Shown here: positions 50,479 to 58,503 of the stretch, one piece after another
Position numbering within the stretch: the stretch's first letter is position 1
Layout: each line of letters begins with the position of its first letter
Assembly: GCA_965263165.1 (NCBI GenBank)
Contig: OZ253584.1
Span: forward strand, 1,922,001-1,986,000
Direction of reading: 5' to 3'
DNA: 64,000 bases
Source: SAR202-VII-2 sp965263165
Lineage (GTDB): Bacteria; Chloroflexota; Dehalococcoidia; Lucifugimonadales; SAR202-VII-2
The notes under the pieces: model-generated
The model's input: only the letters and a program-made list of their open reading frames with translations
What the model was told of the DNA's origin: nothing
The model's database searches: none
Program-made: the position numbers and the translations under genes

Positions 50479-50622
50479 CGCGTTGGGCAATGGCGACGAA
50501 ACTCTGAGGTATGCCTGGGTGGTTGACTTGGATGAGACGGGGGATGGCGGAGGATGACAACTCCGATGGAGTGGACAGTAACACTGGGTTGTTGAGTCAG
50601 GTAGTTCGAGTCTTCGTGGGTG
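50479..50622. repeat. Repeat R, copy 1
   Basis: About 140 bp beginning GCGTTGGGCAATGGCGACGA and ending GTCAGGTAGTTCGAGTCTTC. Two further copies are at 53179-53317 and 54600-54738. It is always read in the same orientation. Copies 1 and 2 are attached to the same end of a dhaK fragment. 50623-50879 shows no further recognisable feature. Confidence 0.8.
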
Positions 50623-50879
50623 GGTGAGGCGGACGGTAGAAGGAGCTGTCTTTGAGATGTGGCTGGGGTAGCCCGTGAGCCTACCCCATCGATCGAACTA
50701 TTGTGACGCGCCAGGGCAGAGGAACGCTCGGGATAGGAGGGTGCCTCCTCCGGGTCCACGATCAAAACCTGCATGTGGCTCGCATTGGAAAGGGCGTCAC
50801 GGACGTTACCTGAGCACTAGTGGAGTGTCGTACACTGCAACAATCGCAGTTCACAAAAGACACGAACTACTCAGGTGCA

Positions 50880-51779
50880 TCATTCATAAGTGAATCCAGT
50901 ATCACTTCTCGGAAACCGCTGTCCCTTATACCTGGTGCGGCAGATTTCCTCTATCGCATTTCTCTGGTGACATATGCCCAAGCCACTTCTCTCTTCAAGC
51001 ATCGGCACTCTGGAGCTGTAGCAACCCAGGAAAATACGGCTAGTGCCAATTATAGAACTACCAGTGAGTTCAGTGACGCTCAAGTCATCTGGATTCCAGA
51101 TTCCTGTATACTCCCCGAAAACAGGTGAGCCGGACATTCCTGGGATGGTATGGACGTCTAGGAGCGTTGCTGGCACCTCGGTGCCACCTTTCATCCCACC
51201 TATGTCTGAAAACTCGCCTCCGAGTCGTACATCGAATCCAGGCATTGACGATAAGAATCCTGTCTTAATCACAGGTAGTCCTGGCCCGGTGCTGATCCCT
51301 TGGGGAAACCCGATTACGATCACTTTCAACCCCGGTTGTATAGGGATCGATGTCTCGTCTATCTTGTTAGCCGCCATGTGGACAGAAGAAGGCCAATTCG
51401 TGGGTTTATGAACCGGGATTGCAACTACATCGCATATTGAGCCGAGTTCAGGATGCTCAAACCATATTGGGCCACTGTCGTCTTCTATTTCAACCTTCTG
51501 TGCCTGGAAATGCACTATCTTAGCGCCCTCGGGATGCGAGGCATTATCATTCACCATAGGCCACTTCGCCCGTATAAAAAAGGGACTGCGAGCGGGGTCC
51601 AACGGTTCCCCCGTCAGAGGGTGTTTCCCAGTCACATTATGCCAGTTGGTAATGACGAATGTTTCGCCTTCACATTCATAGAAGAATGCGGTTCCTAGGC
51701 TGATGCCTCCCTGTAGGTCACACATTTGAATCTGAAATGGGCAAGCTATATAATTGTCCTTGAGTACCGGAGTTTGCAT
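50880..51779 (-). CDS. Trypsin-like serine protease domain protein
   Basis: 299 residues. The catalytic triad of the chymotrypsin fold is visible: His in TFVITNWHNVTGK, Asp in GSICDVVAIPV, Ser in PGMSGSPVFGEY. The N-terminus (MQTPVLKDNYIACPFQIQMC) lacks a signal peptide. The first strand pair (GGISLGTAFFYECEGETFVI) fits a stand-alone trypsin-like peptidase domain (PF13365 type) without a PDZ domain. Codon use and GC content are clearly lower than in the surrounding genes, suggesting recent transfer. Related stand-alone proteases occur in defence or stress islands; no partner is adjacent, so its role is unknown. Confidence 0.8.
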   Translation of the reverse strand: MQTPVLKDNYIACPFQIQMCDLQGGISLGTAFFYECEGETFVITNWHNVTGKHPLTGEPLDPARSPFFIRAKWPMVNDNASHPEGAKIVHFQAQKVEIEDDSGPIWFEHPELGSICDVVAIPVHKPTNWPSSVHMAANKIDETSIPIQPGLKVIVIGFPQGISTGPGLPVIKTGFLSSMPGFDVRLGGEFSDIGGMKGGTEVPATLLDVHTIPGMSGSPVFGEYTGIWNPDDLSVTELTGSSIIGTSRIFLGCYSSRVPMLEERSGLGICHQRNAIEEICRTRYKGQRFPRSDTGFTYE

Positions 51780-52316
51780 TAGTAGACCTCTTCGAGAAGG
51801 CGACTCTGCGTTCCTGCTCTCGTCTTGCGGTTCCCCAAAAGCATCCCTACTCCAGGGTATGCTGCACTATCCTGGCGGGGAAGCAGCCGAACACGGGTGG
51901 ACGTGTGCGGCCTAGGCCACCCAGGCATCCTTGGGCCTCTCGCCTGGCTCGTGAGGCGCGAGCCCCGGTGTCGGGACGGTCCCACAGAGCATGGCACATT
52001 TGGTTGATGCGAATCTTGTGGGGAAAAGCATGGGCCGGAGCATACTGAATTGCCAACTTTTACCTGGGCCGTAACAATCTGAACTGTGGGGTGCCGGCGC
52101 AAGCCTCTCCGGCTGCCCGCCGCTACCTCACCGGCCAAGGTCGACTCTAGGCGTATCCTTCGCTCGTCGCAACCAGTGGGGCGATCGATAGAAGGAAGGT
52201 TCTCCCGCGTAGCTCCTTAGAAGGCGTGGCACAGCATCCAGTGGGCCGGGGGCGCAGGGGATCGCGCTCGCGCCCGTTGGTGGCGTTGCAGGTCGACTCG
52301 CTGCCCTAGCTGACGT
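51780..52316. other. Intergenic region without recognisable feature
   Basis: 537 bp between the protease gene and the LiaF-like gene. Short open frames on both strands have no family motif, start signal or plausible codon use. No tRNA, palindrome or copy of the dispersed repeats was seen. It may be decayed coding sequence. Confidence 0.4.
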
Positions 52317-52964
52317 TCAGGACGTTATTAGTATTCCGCCAAACAGACAGGAGCCTGTGACAGTGAGCCTAGCTCGTGGGTCAGAGGGTTCCGCTCGTTT
52401 AGATTCAATGCTTCCGAAGGCGGCGGACGAGCGCACATCAACCGCCCAGTCAGGCGGAACTCTGAGGTTGATGCGGCCGAATAGGGCATTAGCGTTGACC
52501 GTGGCCGCACCGTCAACCACAGCGGCGGCGCGGAGATCCAGCTCTACGCTGCCGAAGGTGGCGGAGACGTTGCCCCCGCGGAAGCGTTCGCTGGCGGCAC
52601 TCTGGTTACTACCGGAGAAGAAGCTGGCGACGTTGAACTCATTGCCTGTCTCTTGAACTCTTTCGGCGCCGAAGCGCCAGTAGCCGAAGATGATGGCTGC
52701 ACCGATGGCAATAAGCGCTACCGGCCAAAGAGATGAGACGTCGAATCTGAGAATGCCCAGGTTGTACACCAGGAATGCGGCCGCTATAGCAATGACCACG
52801 AGGCCGCCCCTCAAATTGCCGCTAGAGGCGCTGGCGAGGCCGACGATCATAAGGAATAGTGGCCACCACTGCCCCAGCGGGACTTCGACGCTGCTCACGA
52901 GCGGCAACAGGAACAATACCCCCAATAGGATGAGAGCAATCCCAAGGAATCTATTGTTGGCCAT
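52317..52964 (-). CDS. LiaF-like membrane protein (LiaI-LiaF-like transmembrane region plus C-terminal beta domain)
   Basis: 215 residues from the ATG at 52964. Four hydrophobic segments (IALILLGVLFLLPLV; WWPLFLMIVGLASA; GGLVVIAIAAAFLVYNLGIL; SSLWPVALIAIGAAIIFGYW) are followed by a soluble repetitive beta domain: FRGGNVSATFGSVELDLRAA, ATVNANALFGRINLRVP, WAVDVRSSAAFGSIESKR, and the end VTGSCLFGGILI. This is the architecture of cell-wall-stress response proteins LiaF/YvqF. No Lia two-component system is adjacent. Role in envelope stress is inferred from the family. Confidence 0.82.
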   Translation of the reverse strand: MANNRFLGIALILLGVLFLLPLVSSVEVPLGQWWPLFLMIVGLASASSGNLRGGLVVIAIAAAFLVYNLGILRFDVSSLWPVALIAIGAAIIFGYWRFGAERVQETGNEFNVASFFSGSNQSAASERFRGGNVSATFGSVELDLRAAAVVDGAATVNANALFGRINLRVPPDWAVDVRSSAAFGSIESKRAEPSDPRARLTVTGSCLFGGILITS

Positions 52965-53049
52965 GGGGGGCGCGTCCGCGTTCCGAATTGCCGTCACGAG
53001 TATAGCATGGAGGCTGTGGTCGTGGATGCCGTTGCAGGAGGCCGAGTCC

Positions 53050-53178
53050 CCGGGATCCCATGCCGCAGCGATTGGTCGTCCGTGGGAACGTCGTTGTTGA
53101 TCAGGACGGTGGCCTGGGCGCCGGAGAACATTTCGGCGGCCATCTCGAAGTTCATGGCGTGCCCGGCGAAGTTCTTGC
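53050..53178 (-). pseudogene. dhaK fragment B
   Basis: Minus-strand reading gives NFAGHAMNFEMAAEMFSGAQ, ATVLINNDVPTDDQSLRHGI, matching the same residues (about 106-146) of DhaK as fragment A, with more substitutions. It is followed by repeat R2 at the same junction as in fragment A, so the fragment-R unit (about 270 bp) was copied as one piece. Confidence 0.88.
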
Positions 53179-53317
53179 TCGTCGGGCGATAGCGACGAAA
53201 CTCTGAGGTATTCCTGGGCTGTGGACTTGGATGAGACGGGGGATGGCGGAGCATGACAACTCCGATGGTGTGGACAGTGGCACTGGGTTGTTGAGTCAGG
53301 TAGTTCGAGTCTTCGCA
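53179..53317. repeat. Repeat R, copy 2
   Basis: GTCGGGCGATAGCGACGAAA to GTCAGGTAGTTCGAGTCTTC. Strongly similar to copy 1 (50479-50622) along its whole length and attached to dhaK fragment B. It ends 115 bp before the MscS start. Confidence 0.8.
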
Positions 53318-53431
53318 GCGAGGGCGACCTGCCTGCGCTGCCTGAGGCGGTAGCGCTCCCCGTTCGTCTCAAGGAGCGGCGGCCCGCCACGTTCCCCGCT
53401 GTGAGCCGATTCGGTGGTACCATTGCAGCGT

Positions 53432-54511
53432 ATGTGGTGGGAAACGTTCGGTAACGGCGGGTACGAAGGCGCGGCCCTTGGCGGTGTCGTCTTCGCTATG
53501 TCGCTCGTCTTAGCCGCGGTTGCTACGTTTGTATTGCGATTTGTCGCTGCCCGCCTGGACTCGAGCACCCCTTACGGCATCGGAGGCGTCGCCCTCAGAT
53601 CGGTTCGAAACTCGCTCTTGGCCATCGTGGTCGTTGTCGGCGCATATGTTGGAATGGGCTCCGTCGAACAGTTGGACCCGTGGCGCGCCGTAGTGCAACA
53701 AGGGTTCACCGTTCTCGTCATTCTGATCGGGGCCCACGCTCTGTCGGCTGCGGGCAGCGTGACGATCAATTGGTACATGGTCAACATCGCGCCGCGGACG
53801 GAGACAACGTACGACGACCGGCTCCTGCCGCTGCTCCGGCGCTTCTTGCGGGTGTTCGTCTACGGCGTGGCGCTCATCCTTATCCTCGACACCTTTGGCT
53901 ACTCCATCGGGCTGCTGCTCGGCGGCCTCGGCATCACCGGGCTCGCGGTCGCGCTGGCATTGCAGCCGACGCTGACGAACTACTTCGCCGGCACCTACGT
54001 TATGTCGGACCAGGCCATCAAGCCGGGCGACTACGTTGAACTCCAAGGCGGCCCGTCCGGGTACGTGGTTGACGTGGGCTGGCGCACTACGAAGATCAGG
54101 ACCTGGTTGAACAACCTAGTCATCATCCCGAACTCGGTCATGGCCGATACGATCATTACCAACTACCAAGGGCCCGACCCGGCGCTCAACATCCTCGTCT
54201 CGTGCGGCGTCAGCTACACTAGCGACCTACAGCAGGTCGAGGAGGTGTCGCTTGAGGTTGCCCGGGGCGTCGTTGCCGACAACGCCGAAGCCGTGAAGAG
54301 CATGGATCCGTGGTTCGGCTTCGACTCTTTTGGCGACTCGAACGTGAATTTCTGGATATTCCTGCAGGCCACAGACCGGGTTGGTTCGTTTGTGGTGACT
54401 AACGACCTCGTCAAGCGACTTCACGCCAGGTTCGACGCGGAGGGCATCGAGATCAACTACCCGGTTCGCAAGATCATCTTCAATGAGGAAGCCCCCAACG
54501 CATCCCCCTGA
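53432..54511 (+). CDS. Small-conductance mechanosensitive channel (MscS family)
   Basis: 359 residues from the ATG at 53432; a GTG at 53414 would add six. Four hydrophobic segments precede the pore helix region GYSIGLLLGGLGITGLAVALALQPTLTNYFAG, which has the Ala/Gly packing of MscS TM3. The beta domain (IKPGDYVELQGGPSGYVVDVGWRTTKIRTWLNNLVIIPNSVM) carries the IPN motif. The cytoplasmic alpha/beta domain ends INYPVRKIIF. It opens on hypo-osmotic shock to release solutes. A strong 16-bp inverted repeat lies 57 bp after the stop. Confidence 0.92.
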   Translation: MWWETFGNGGYEGAALGGVVFAMSLVLAAVATFVLRFVAARLDSSTPYGIGGVALRSVRNSLLAIVVVVGAYVGMGSVEQLDPWRAVVQQGFTVLVILIGAHALSAAGSVTINWYMVNIAPRTETTYDDRLLPLLRRFLRVFVYGVALILILDTFGYSIGLLLGGLGITGLAVALALQPTLTNYFAGTYVMSDQAIKPGDYVELQGGPSGYVVDVGWRTTKIRTWLNNLVIIPNSVMADTIITNYQGPDPALNILVSCGVSYTSDLQQVEEVSLEVARGVVADNAEAVKSMDPWFGFDSFGDSNVNFWIFLQATDRVGSFVVTNDLVKRLHARFDAEGIEINYPVRKIIFNEEAPNASP

Positions 54512-54568
54512 GGGCGCTAGCCTCGCTTCCTAGAGCCAACCACGCACATCTTCAATGAATAGGGAGTA

Positions 54569-54616
54569 GTTGCTATTGCCTAACCTGCTGCCTTCATGGC
54601 GTTAGGCAATAGCAAC
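54569..54616. repeat. 16-bp perfect inverted repeat at the junction with repeat R3
   Basis: GTTGCTATTGCCTAAC (54569-54584) and GTTAGGCAATAGCAAC (54601-54616) with a 16-bp loop. The right arm is the first part of repeat R3. It may act as terminator for the MscS gene or represent the outer end of the mobile unit that carries R. Confidence 0.6.
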
Positions 54617-54738
54617 GAAACTAGAGGTGCTCCTGGACTGTGGGCTTGGATGAGGCGGGGGAGGGCGGAGCATGGAGCCTCCGATGGAGTGGAAGGTAGC
54701 ACTGGGTTGTTGAGGTAGGTGGTTCGAGTTTACGGGGG
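54600..54738. repeat. Repeat R, copy 3
   Basis: CGTTAGGCAATAGCAACGAA to GTAGGTGGTTCGAGTTTACG. It has the same orientation as copies 1 and 2 but is more divergent, and no dhaK fragment is attached. Confidence 0.75.
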
Positions 54739-54778
54739 TGGGCCGGAGGTTTCCGCCTTAGGTCAGGCGCCTAACTGG

Positions 54779-55399
54779 CTAACCTAGGACGTTGAAATCC
54801 CCGGCCAATGGTCGCCTGCCGCTCAGCGCCATGGCAAGGGCGGCGCCATCCCCGTGCGCAACCGCTATCTCGCCCAGAAGCGCCAGCGTGACAGTGAGTG
54901 CGTCATGCGACGGCTCCACCGGGACTGCTGCGGCCTGCGCAACGTCCAGCGTGTGGACCACGATCTCTAGGACGCGCGTCGGCAAGTAGTCGATAAGCCG
55001 CACAGCGCCAATGGAAGTCGTCAGGGGCGCGGAATCATCAAGGGAGTCAATGATCGCTAGGACGCCGCTGACTCTGGCCAGCACGGCCTCCGCTGGGTCG
55101 TCGCCCAGAAGCTCAGCGCTCTCCCGCGCACGCTCGGCTACCTCTTCATGCGCCCGCGGAGAGGACATGGCCTGAACGTAGTATCCAGCGGCGCTTTCCG
55201 CAGCAACCGGCCTACCTTGTTCAGCGTAGACGGTGGGACCATCCATGGCCCTGAATACGTGTGCAACCAGCTCCCGTATCGACCACTCCCCAAGTCCGGG
55301 TTTGTCCCACGCGTCGGGAGGCACCCGCTCAATAACGTCGACAAACTGGAAAACGGACTCGCGAAACGCGTTCCTTATACTTCTTGCTTGATCCCTCAT
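54779..55399 (-). CDS. Maleylpyruvate isomerase N-terminal domain (mycothiol-dependent/DinB-like) protein
   Basis: 206 residues. The four-helix DinB-like metal fold is shown by WDKPGLGEWSIRELVAHVFRAM (first His ligand in ELVAHV) and by VLEIVVHTLDVAQAA (second His). DYLPTRVLE and the C-terminal helix complete the family pattern of the MDMPI_N/TIGR03083 group. Members isomerise or transfer thiols, in actinobacteria with mycothiol; whether this organism makes mycothiol is not shown here. The 235-bp gap to the VWA gene shows no feature. Confidence 0.82.
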   Translation of the reverse strand: MRDQARSIRNAFRESVFQFVDVIERVPPDAWDKPGLGEWSIRELVAHVFRAMDGPTVYAEQGRPVAAESAAGYYVQAMSSPRAHEEVAERARESAELLGDDPAEAVLARVSGVLAIIDSLDDSAPLTTSIGAVRLIDYLPTRVLEIVVHTLDVAQAAAVPVEPSHDALTVTLALLGEIAVAHGDGAALAMALSGRRPLAGDFNVLG

Positions 55400-55634
55400 G
55401 CAGCTATGGTATTGCGAAGGCCTCCTCCAAGCAAAGGGAGGCCACTGGAGCTGAAGAACCCAATCGCGCCAAGAGGCTCTAGCAAGTCAAGCCGCACGTC
55501 ATAGCGCCCCCAGGGGAACGGGTGCAAAGGACAGGCTCCATTGGCTGTCTTTGGCGGACATCGCGTCGTCTTGGCAGGGGAGCTGGGAGGCGAGACCGCG
55601 GTCTCGCCTCCGTCTGGTTCGAAGGCCGACACTC

Positions 55635-57638
55635 CTAGCGGCTGTACCCGGAGTCGTCCGCCGGAACGTAAGGAACGCTCATGAGGAGCGATTCCAACAC
55701 CTGAACGAAGTCTTTGAAGGCGGCCAGATGGCCCAGGTCGCCTCGCAGCTTCTCCGCAAGGTCGCGCAGGCTCCACAGGTCTTGAGAGTAGCCGCTGCGA
55801 GACTCGCGCGAATCGTTCAGCGCGCTGTATCTGTCCGCCACAAGCGCCACGACCGCGCCGAACTGCAACAGCGGGTCCTCGCGAGGACGGAGGACCTCCC
55901 CATTGCTTACAAGGTCGCTGCTCTGGCTCCAAGCGCGCCCGCTCTCCGGCTCAACCCAGCGAAGCTCCACCTGCCCCAAGCCGCCCTTCCGCCGGAAATC
56001 GTCGTGCAGCTCCAGCTCGTAGAAGACGGTCGTGGCCGCTCCTGAATACATCTCGGCGAACTCTTTCCGGTCCTGTGTGAACGACGCAGCGGACGTGACG
56101 CGGTTCTCGTAGCCGATGATGCGCCATGCCTTCACGGCCTCCGGGTCCCAGACCACTTGCGCCCGCGTTTGATCGGCGAAGGGCGAGGCGAGTGCAAGCC
56201 AGTTCTCGCGCCGGAACGTCGAGCGCGCCTGCTCCACGTCGAACAGGTAGCGGTACCACCCGTTGCCATACTGCGCCAGCTGTTCCAGCAGGTAGTCATT
56301 GTAGTTCTCAATCCCGACGCCCACAGTAATGAGCCGCAGCGGGTTCGCGTCGCTAGGCGCTGACGTGGCTTCCAGGATGGCGAACGGGTCTGTGGCATCC
56401 ACGTTCGCCACGCCGTCGGACATCAGGATGATATAGTTGAGCGCCTGCGGACGTTCCCGTCGCATCGCGTCCGCCAGCCGCACGCCCAAATCCAAACCGG
56501 CCTGGACATTGGTGCTGCCGTGCGGCTCGAGCCGGGCGATGGAGTCCGTCACCGAGCGGTCGTCCGGCGCGGCGTTCTTGACCGTCAGGTAATTGAGTAC
56601 GTCTGTAGTGAAGTGCACCACCGATATCCGGTCGTCCCCGTCCAGGCTCCGCCGGATGGCCTCGGCCGCCTCGCGGGCGACGGCTACTCTATTGCCCTCC
56701 CCCATCGAACCCGAGGCGTCAAGCACTAGCGTGACGTTGAGGGGAGCATCCGCGACCGTCTCCGGCGCTTGGAACGCTATCCGGGCCATGTACCGGCCGC
56801 TGTCCAACGGGTGCGCGAGCAGGTCGGACGTGATGGCGAATCGATCGCCGGTGGAGGGGGTGGCGTAGCTGTAATCGAAGGCGTTCACCCACTCCTCGGC
56901 TCGCACCGATGCGGGGTCCACCTCGTAGCCCGATCTGACCCAGTTCAACGCCAGTTGGAATGACGTGCGATCGGTGTCCAGGCTGAAGGTGGAGACGCCA
57001 TCCTCTCCCGCATCCGTGAGCGCCTGTCGGTCGTAATCCTGGAACGAGGTCGCCCCCGGCTGGGCACGGAAGGACGCCTGATCCGATTGCGGAAGAGGGG
57101 CGCCGGTGGGGCCGGCAGTGGGCGGCGGCTGTGGCGTCGGGAATGCCGTCGTGGGCGTCCTGAGGCCCGGCGCAAGCGTAGGCTCCAACGCTTCCATCAT
57201 TGCCTCTGTTGGTTCGTGCATTGGTGGCGCTATCGTCTCCCCTGGCACCATCGTCGCCATCGGCTGTGATAGCGCGTTCGCACTGGGGGTCCGCGCACCG
57301 CTAGGGCCAACCAGTCCACCGCTAGGCCCAGGCAGCCCGCCGCCTGGGCCAGCCGGCACAACGCCGGCTCCACTGCCGCCGACCACAAACCACACCGCGC
57401 CCGAGGCTGCTACGACGACCGCCACCGCTACCGTCGCCGCCACCGCCCCGCGGAACCCCCCTGCCGGGAAGGCCCGATCACGGAGCCCGGCCCAGAAAGG
57501 CCGCGGCGTCTGGTCTCCCAATCGACCTTCCAGCCAGACCCACAGCTCCGGTGTGGGAGGAGCATTGTCCGCTCTGGAGGCGAAATGCGCCTCCAGCAGC
57601 CGTTCTATTTCCCGGTCATTCGAATCGTCGGTGTTCAT
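55635..57638 (-). CDS. Membrane-anchored von Willebrand factor A-domain protein (YfbK-like), probable sigma-factor partner
   Basis: 667 residues from the ATG at 57638 (GTG 57641 also possible). Residues 1-65 are cytoplasmic, with EIERLLEAHFASRADNAPPTPELW as in anti-sigma factors. One membrane segment (about 68-90), a Gly/Pro/Thr-rich extracellular linker to about residue 200, then the YfbK N-terminal region (FSLDTDRTSFQLALNWVRSGYEVDPASVRAEEWVNAFDY), a VWA domain with MIDAS DASGSMG (about 306-312), and the C-terminal DUF3520-like region (FFPADDFR-type: YELELHDDFRRKGGLGQVELRW). It follows the ECF sigma gene with the start 4 bp from its stop. Likely an external sensor whose cytoplasmic tail holds the sigma factor, an inference from context. 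Confidence 0.85.
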   Translation of the reverse strand: MNTDDSNDREIERLLEAHFASRADNAPPTPELWVWLEGRLGDQTPRPFWAGLRDRAFPAGGFRGAVAATVAVAVVVAASGAVWFVVGGSGAGVVPAGPGGGLPGPSGGLVGPSGARTPSANALSQPMATMVPGETIAPPMHEPTEAMMEALEPTLAPGLRTPTTAFPTPQPPPTAGPTGAPLPQSDQASFRAQPGATSFQDYDRQALTDAGEDGVSTFSLDTDRTSFQLALNWVRSGYEVDPASVRAEEWVNAFDYSYATPSTGDRFAITSDLLAHPLDSGRYMARIAFQAPETVADAPLNVTLVLDASGSMGEGNRVAVAREAAEAIRRSLDGDDRISVVHFTTDVLNYLTVKNAAPDDRSVTDSIARLEPHGSTNVQAGLDLGVRLADAMRRERPQALNYIILMSDGVANVDATDPFAILEATSAPSDANPLRLITVGVGIENYNDYLLEQLAQYGNGWYRYLFDVEQARSTFRRENWLALASPFADQTRAQVVWDPEAVKAWRIIGYENRVTSAASFTQDRKEFAEMYSGAATTVFYELELHDDFRRKGGLGQVELRWVEPESGRAWSQSSDLVSNGEVLRPREDPLLQFGAVVALVADRYSALNDSRESRSGYSQDLWSLRDLAEKLRGDLGHLAAFKDFVQVLESLLMSVPYVPADDSGYSR

Positions 57639-57641
57639 CAC

Positions 57642-58181
57642 TCACCTCTGCTGCCGCGCGTCGTCCAATCGGCGCCGCAATGCTCGATGCGCCCGGTGCA
57701 GCCGCGATTTCACAGTGCCCTCGCTCACGCCGGACGCCCGAGCCGCTTCCGGCACCGTCATATCTGCGAAGTAACGCAACGCCACCACCTGCCGGTGCTC
57801 CGGGCTCAGATCTCTAATCGCCTGCTGCAACGTCTGTCGCTCCGACTTGGACTCGACCGAAGCCTCGGGGGACTCCAGATCGCCTTCCCATTCGGACCCT
57901 TCGATGGGAGTAGTCTCGACCGACCTCTTGCGGCGATGCGCCATCACCGTGTTGACCAGGATGCGCATCAGCCAAGGCTTGAACGGCCTCCCGCGCCCGA
58001 ACCCGCGTATCCCCTTCCACGCCGACAGGAACGCCTCTTGCGCCATCTCCTCGGCCAGCGCGCGGTTGCCGGTCATGTTGTAGGCCGTACCGAACACAAC
58101 GCCCTGATGCAGCTCCACCAAGTAGCGGAATGCATCCCGGTCGCCGCGCTGGCAGCGCTGAACGGCCTCGTTCTCGGTCAT
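57642..58181 (-). CDS. ECF-type RNA polymerase sigma factor
   Basis: 179 residues. Region 2: DAFRYLVELHQGVVFGTAYNMTGNRALAEEMAQEAFLSAWKGI, then RPFKPWLMRILVNTVMAHRRKR. Region 4: LSPEHRQVVALRYFADMTVPEAARASGVSEGTVKSRLHRAHRALRR. A 45-residue acidic linker separates them. First gene of a two-gene unit with the VWA protein. About 80 bp upstream on the minus strand GGAACG (near 58258-58263) resembles an ECF -35 element and might be an autoregulated promoter; the -10 is not clear. Confidence 0.93.
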   Translation of the reverse strand: MTENEAVQRCQRGDRDAFRYLVELHQGVVFGTAYNMTGNRALAEEMAQEAFLSAWKGIRGFGRGRPFKPWLMRILVNTVMAHRRKRSVETTPIEGSEWEGDLESPEASVESKSERQTLQQAIRDLSPEHRQVVALRYFADMTVPEAARASGVSEGTVKSRLHRAHRALRRRLDDARQQR

Positions 58182-58372
58182 GCCTGCTCCAGGGGCTCGG
58201 TTGCCCGCAGGGTCTCGATCACTCTCTACCGGATACTATGCGCGCTCCGCACGAATCGTTCCCTCAACGGCTCAAGGAATGGGGACGGCATCGTCGCTAC
58301 GTTCTCCCAGGAGCACGCAGTTTCCTAGGAAGCGGAGGGCGAGGAGCCTTCGGAGCCGCCAACGGAAGGGAG

Positions 58373-58503
58373 GCCAGCGACGAAAGGCCGGGGCGGCCCA
58401 GTTGGGCGAGCGCAGCATAGGGCGTCTGGACCCCGGCGCGACGGCTGCCTGTCTACTGGTTAGGCACCTGTGTGAAGGCATGGACGAGCGGGCACCGGGC
58501 TAA
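58373..58503 (+). pseudogene. dhaL C-terminal fragment
   Basis: Plus-strand reading gives GAAQLGERSIGRLDPGATAA, CLLVRHLCEGMDERAPG and a stop: the last 37-40 residues of DhaL (49697-50335) with a few changes and one inserted base near the 5' edge (around 58390). It meets the intact, convergent dhaK, whose stop codon overlaps its stop. This is the mirror image of dhaL plus dhaK fragment A at 50.3 kb. The 190 bp between the sigma-factor start and this fragment have no further recognisable feature beyond the possible promoter. Confidence 0.9.

Noticed and set aside
50600..50622. tRNA-like word GTTCGAGTC in repeat R
   Set aside because: No acceptor stem, anticodon arm or CCA end around it; the word differs in R3. 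No tRNA or rRNA gene was found in the window.
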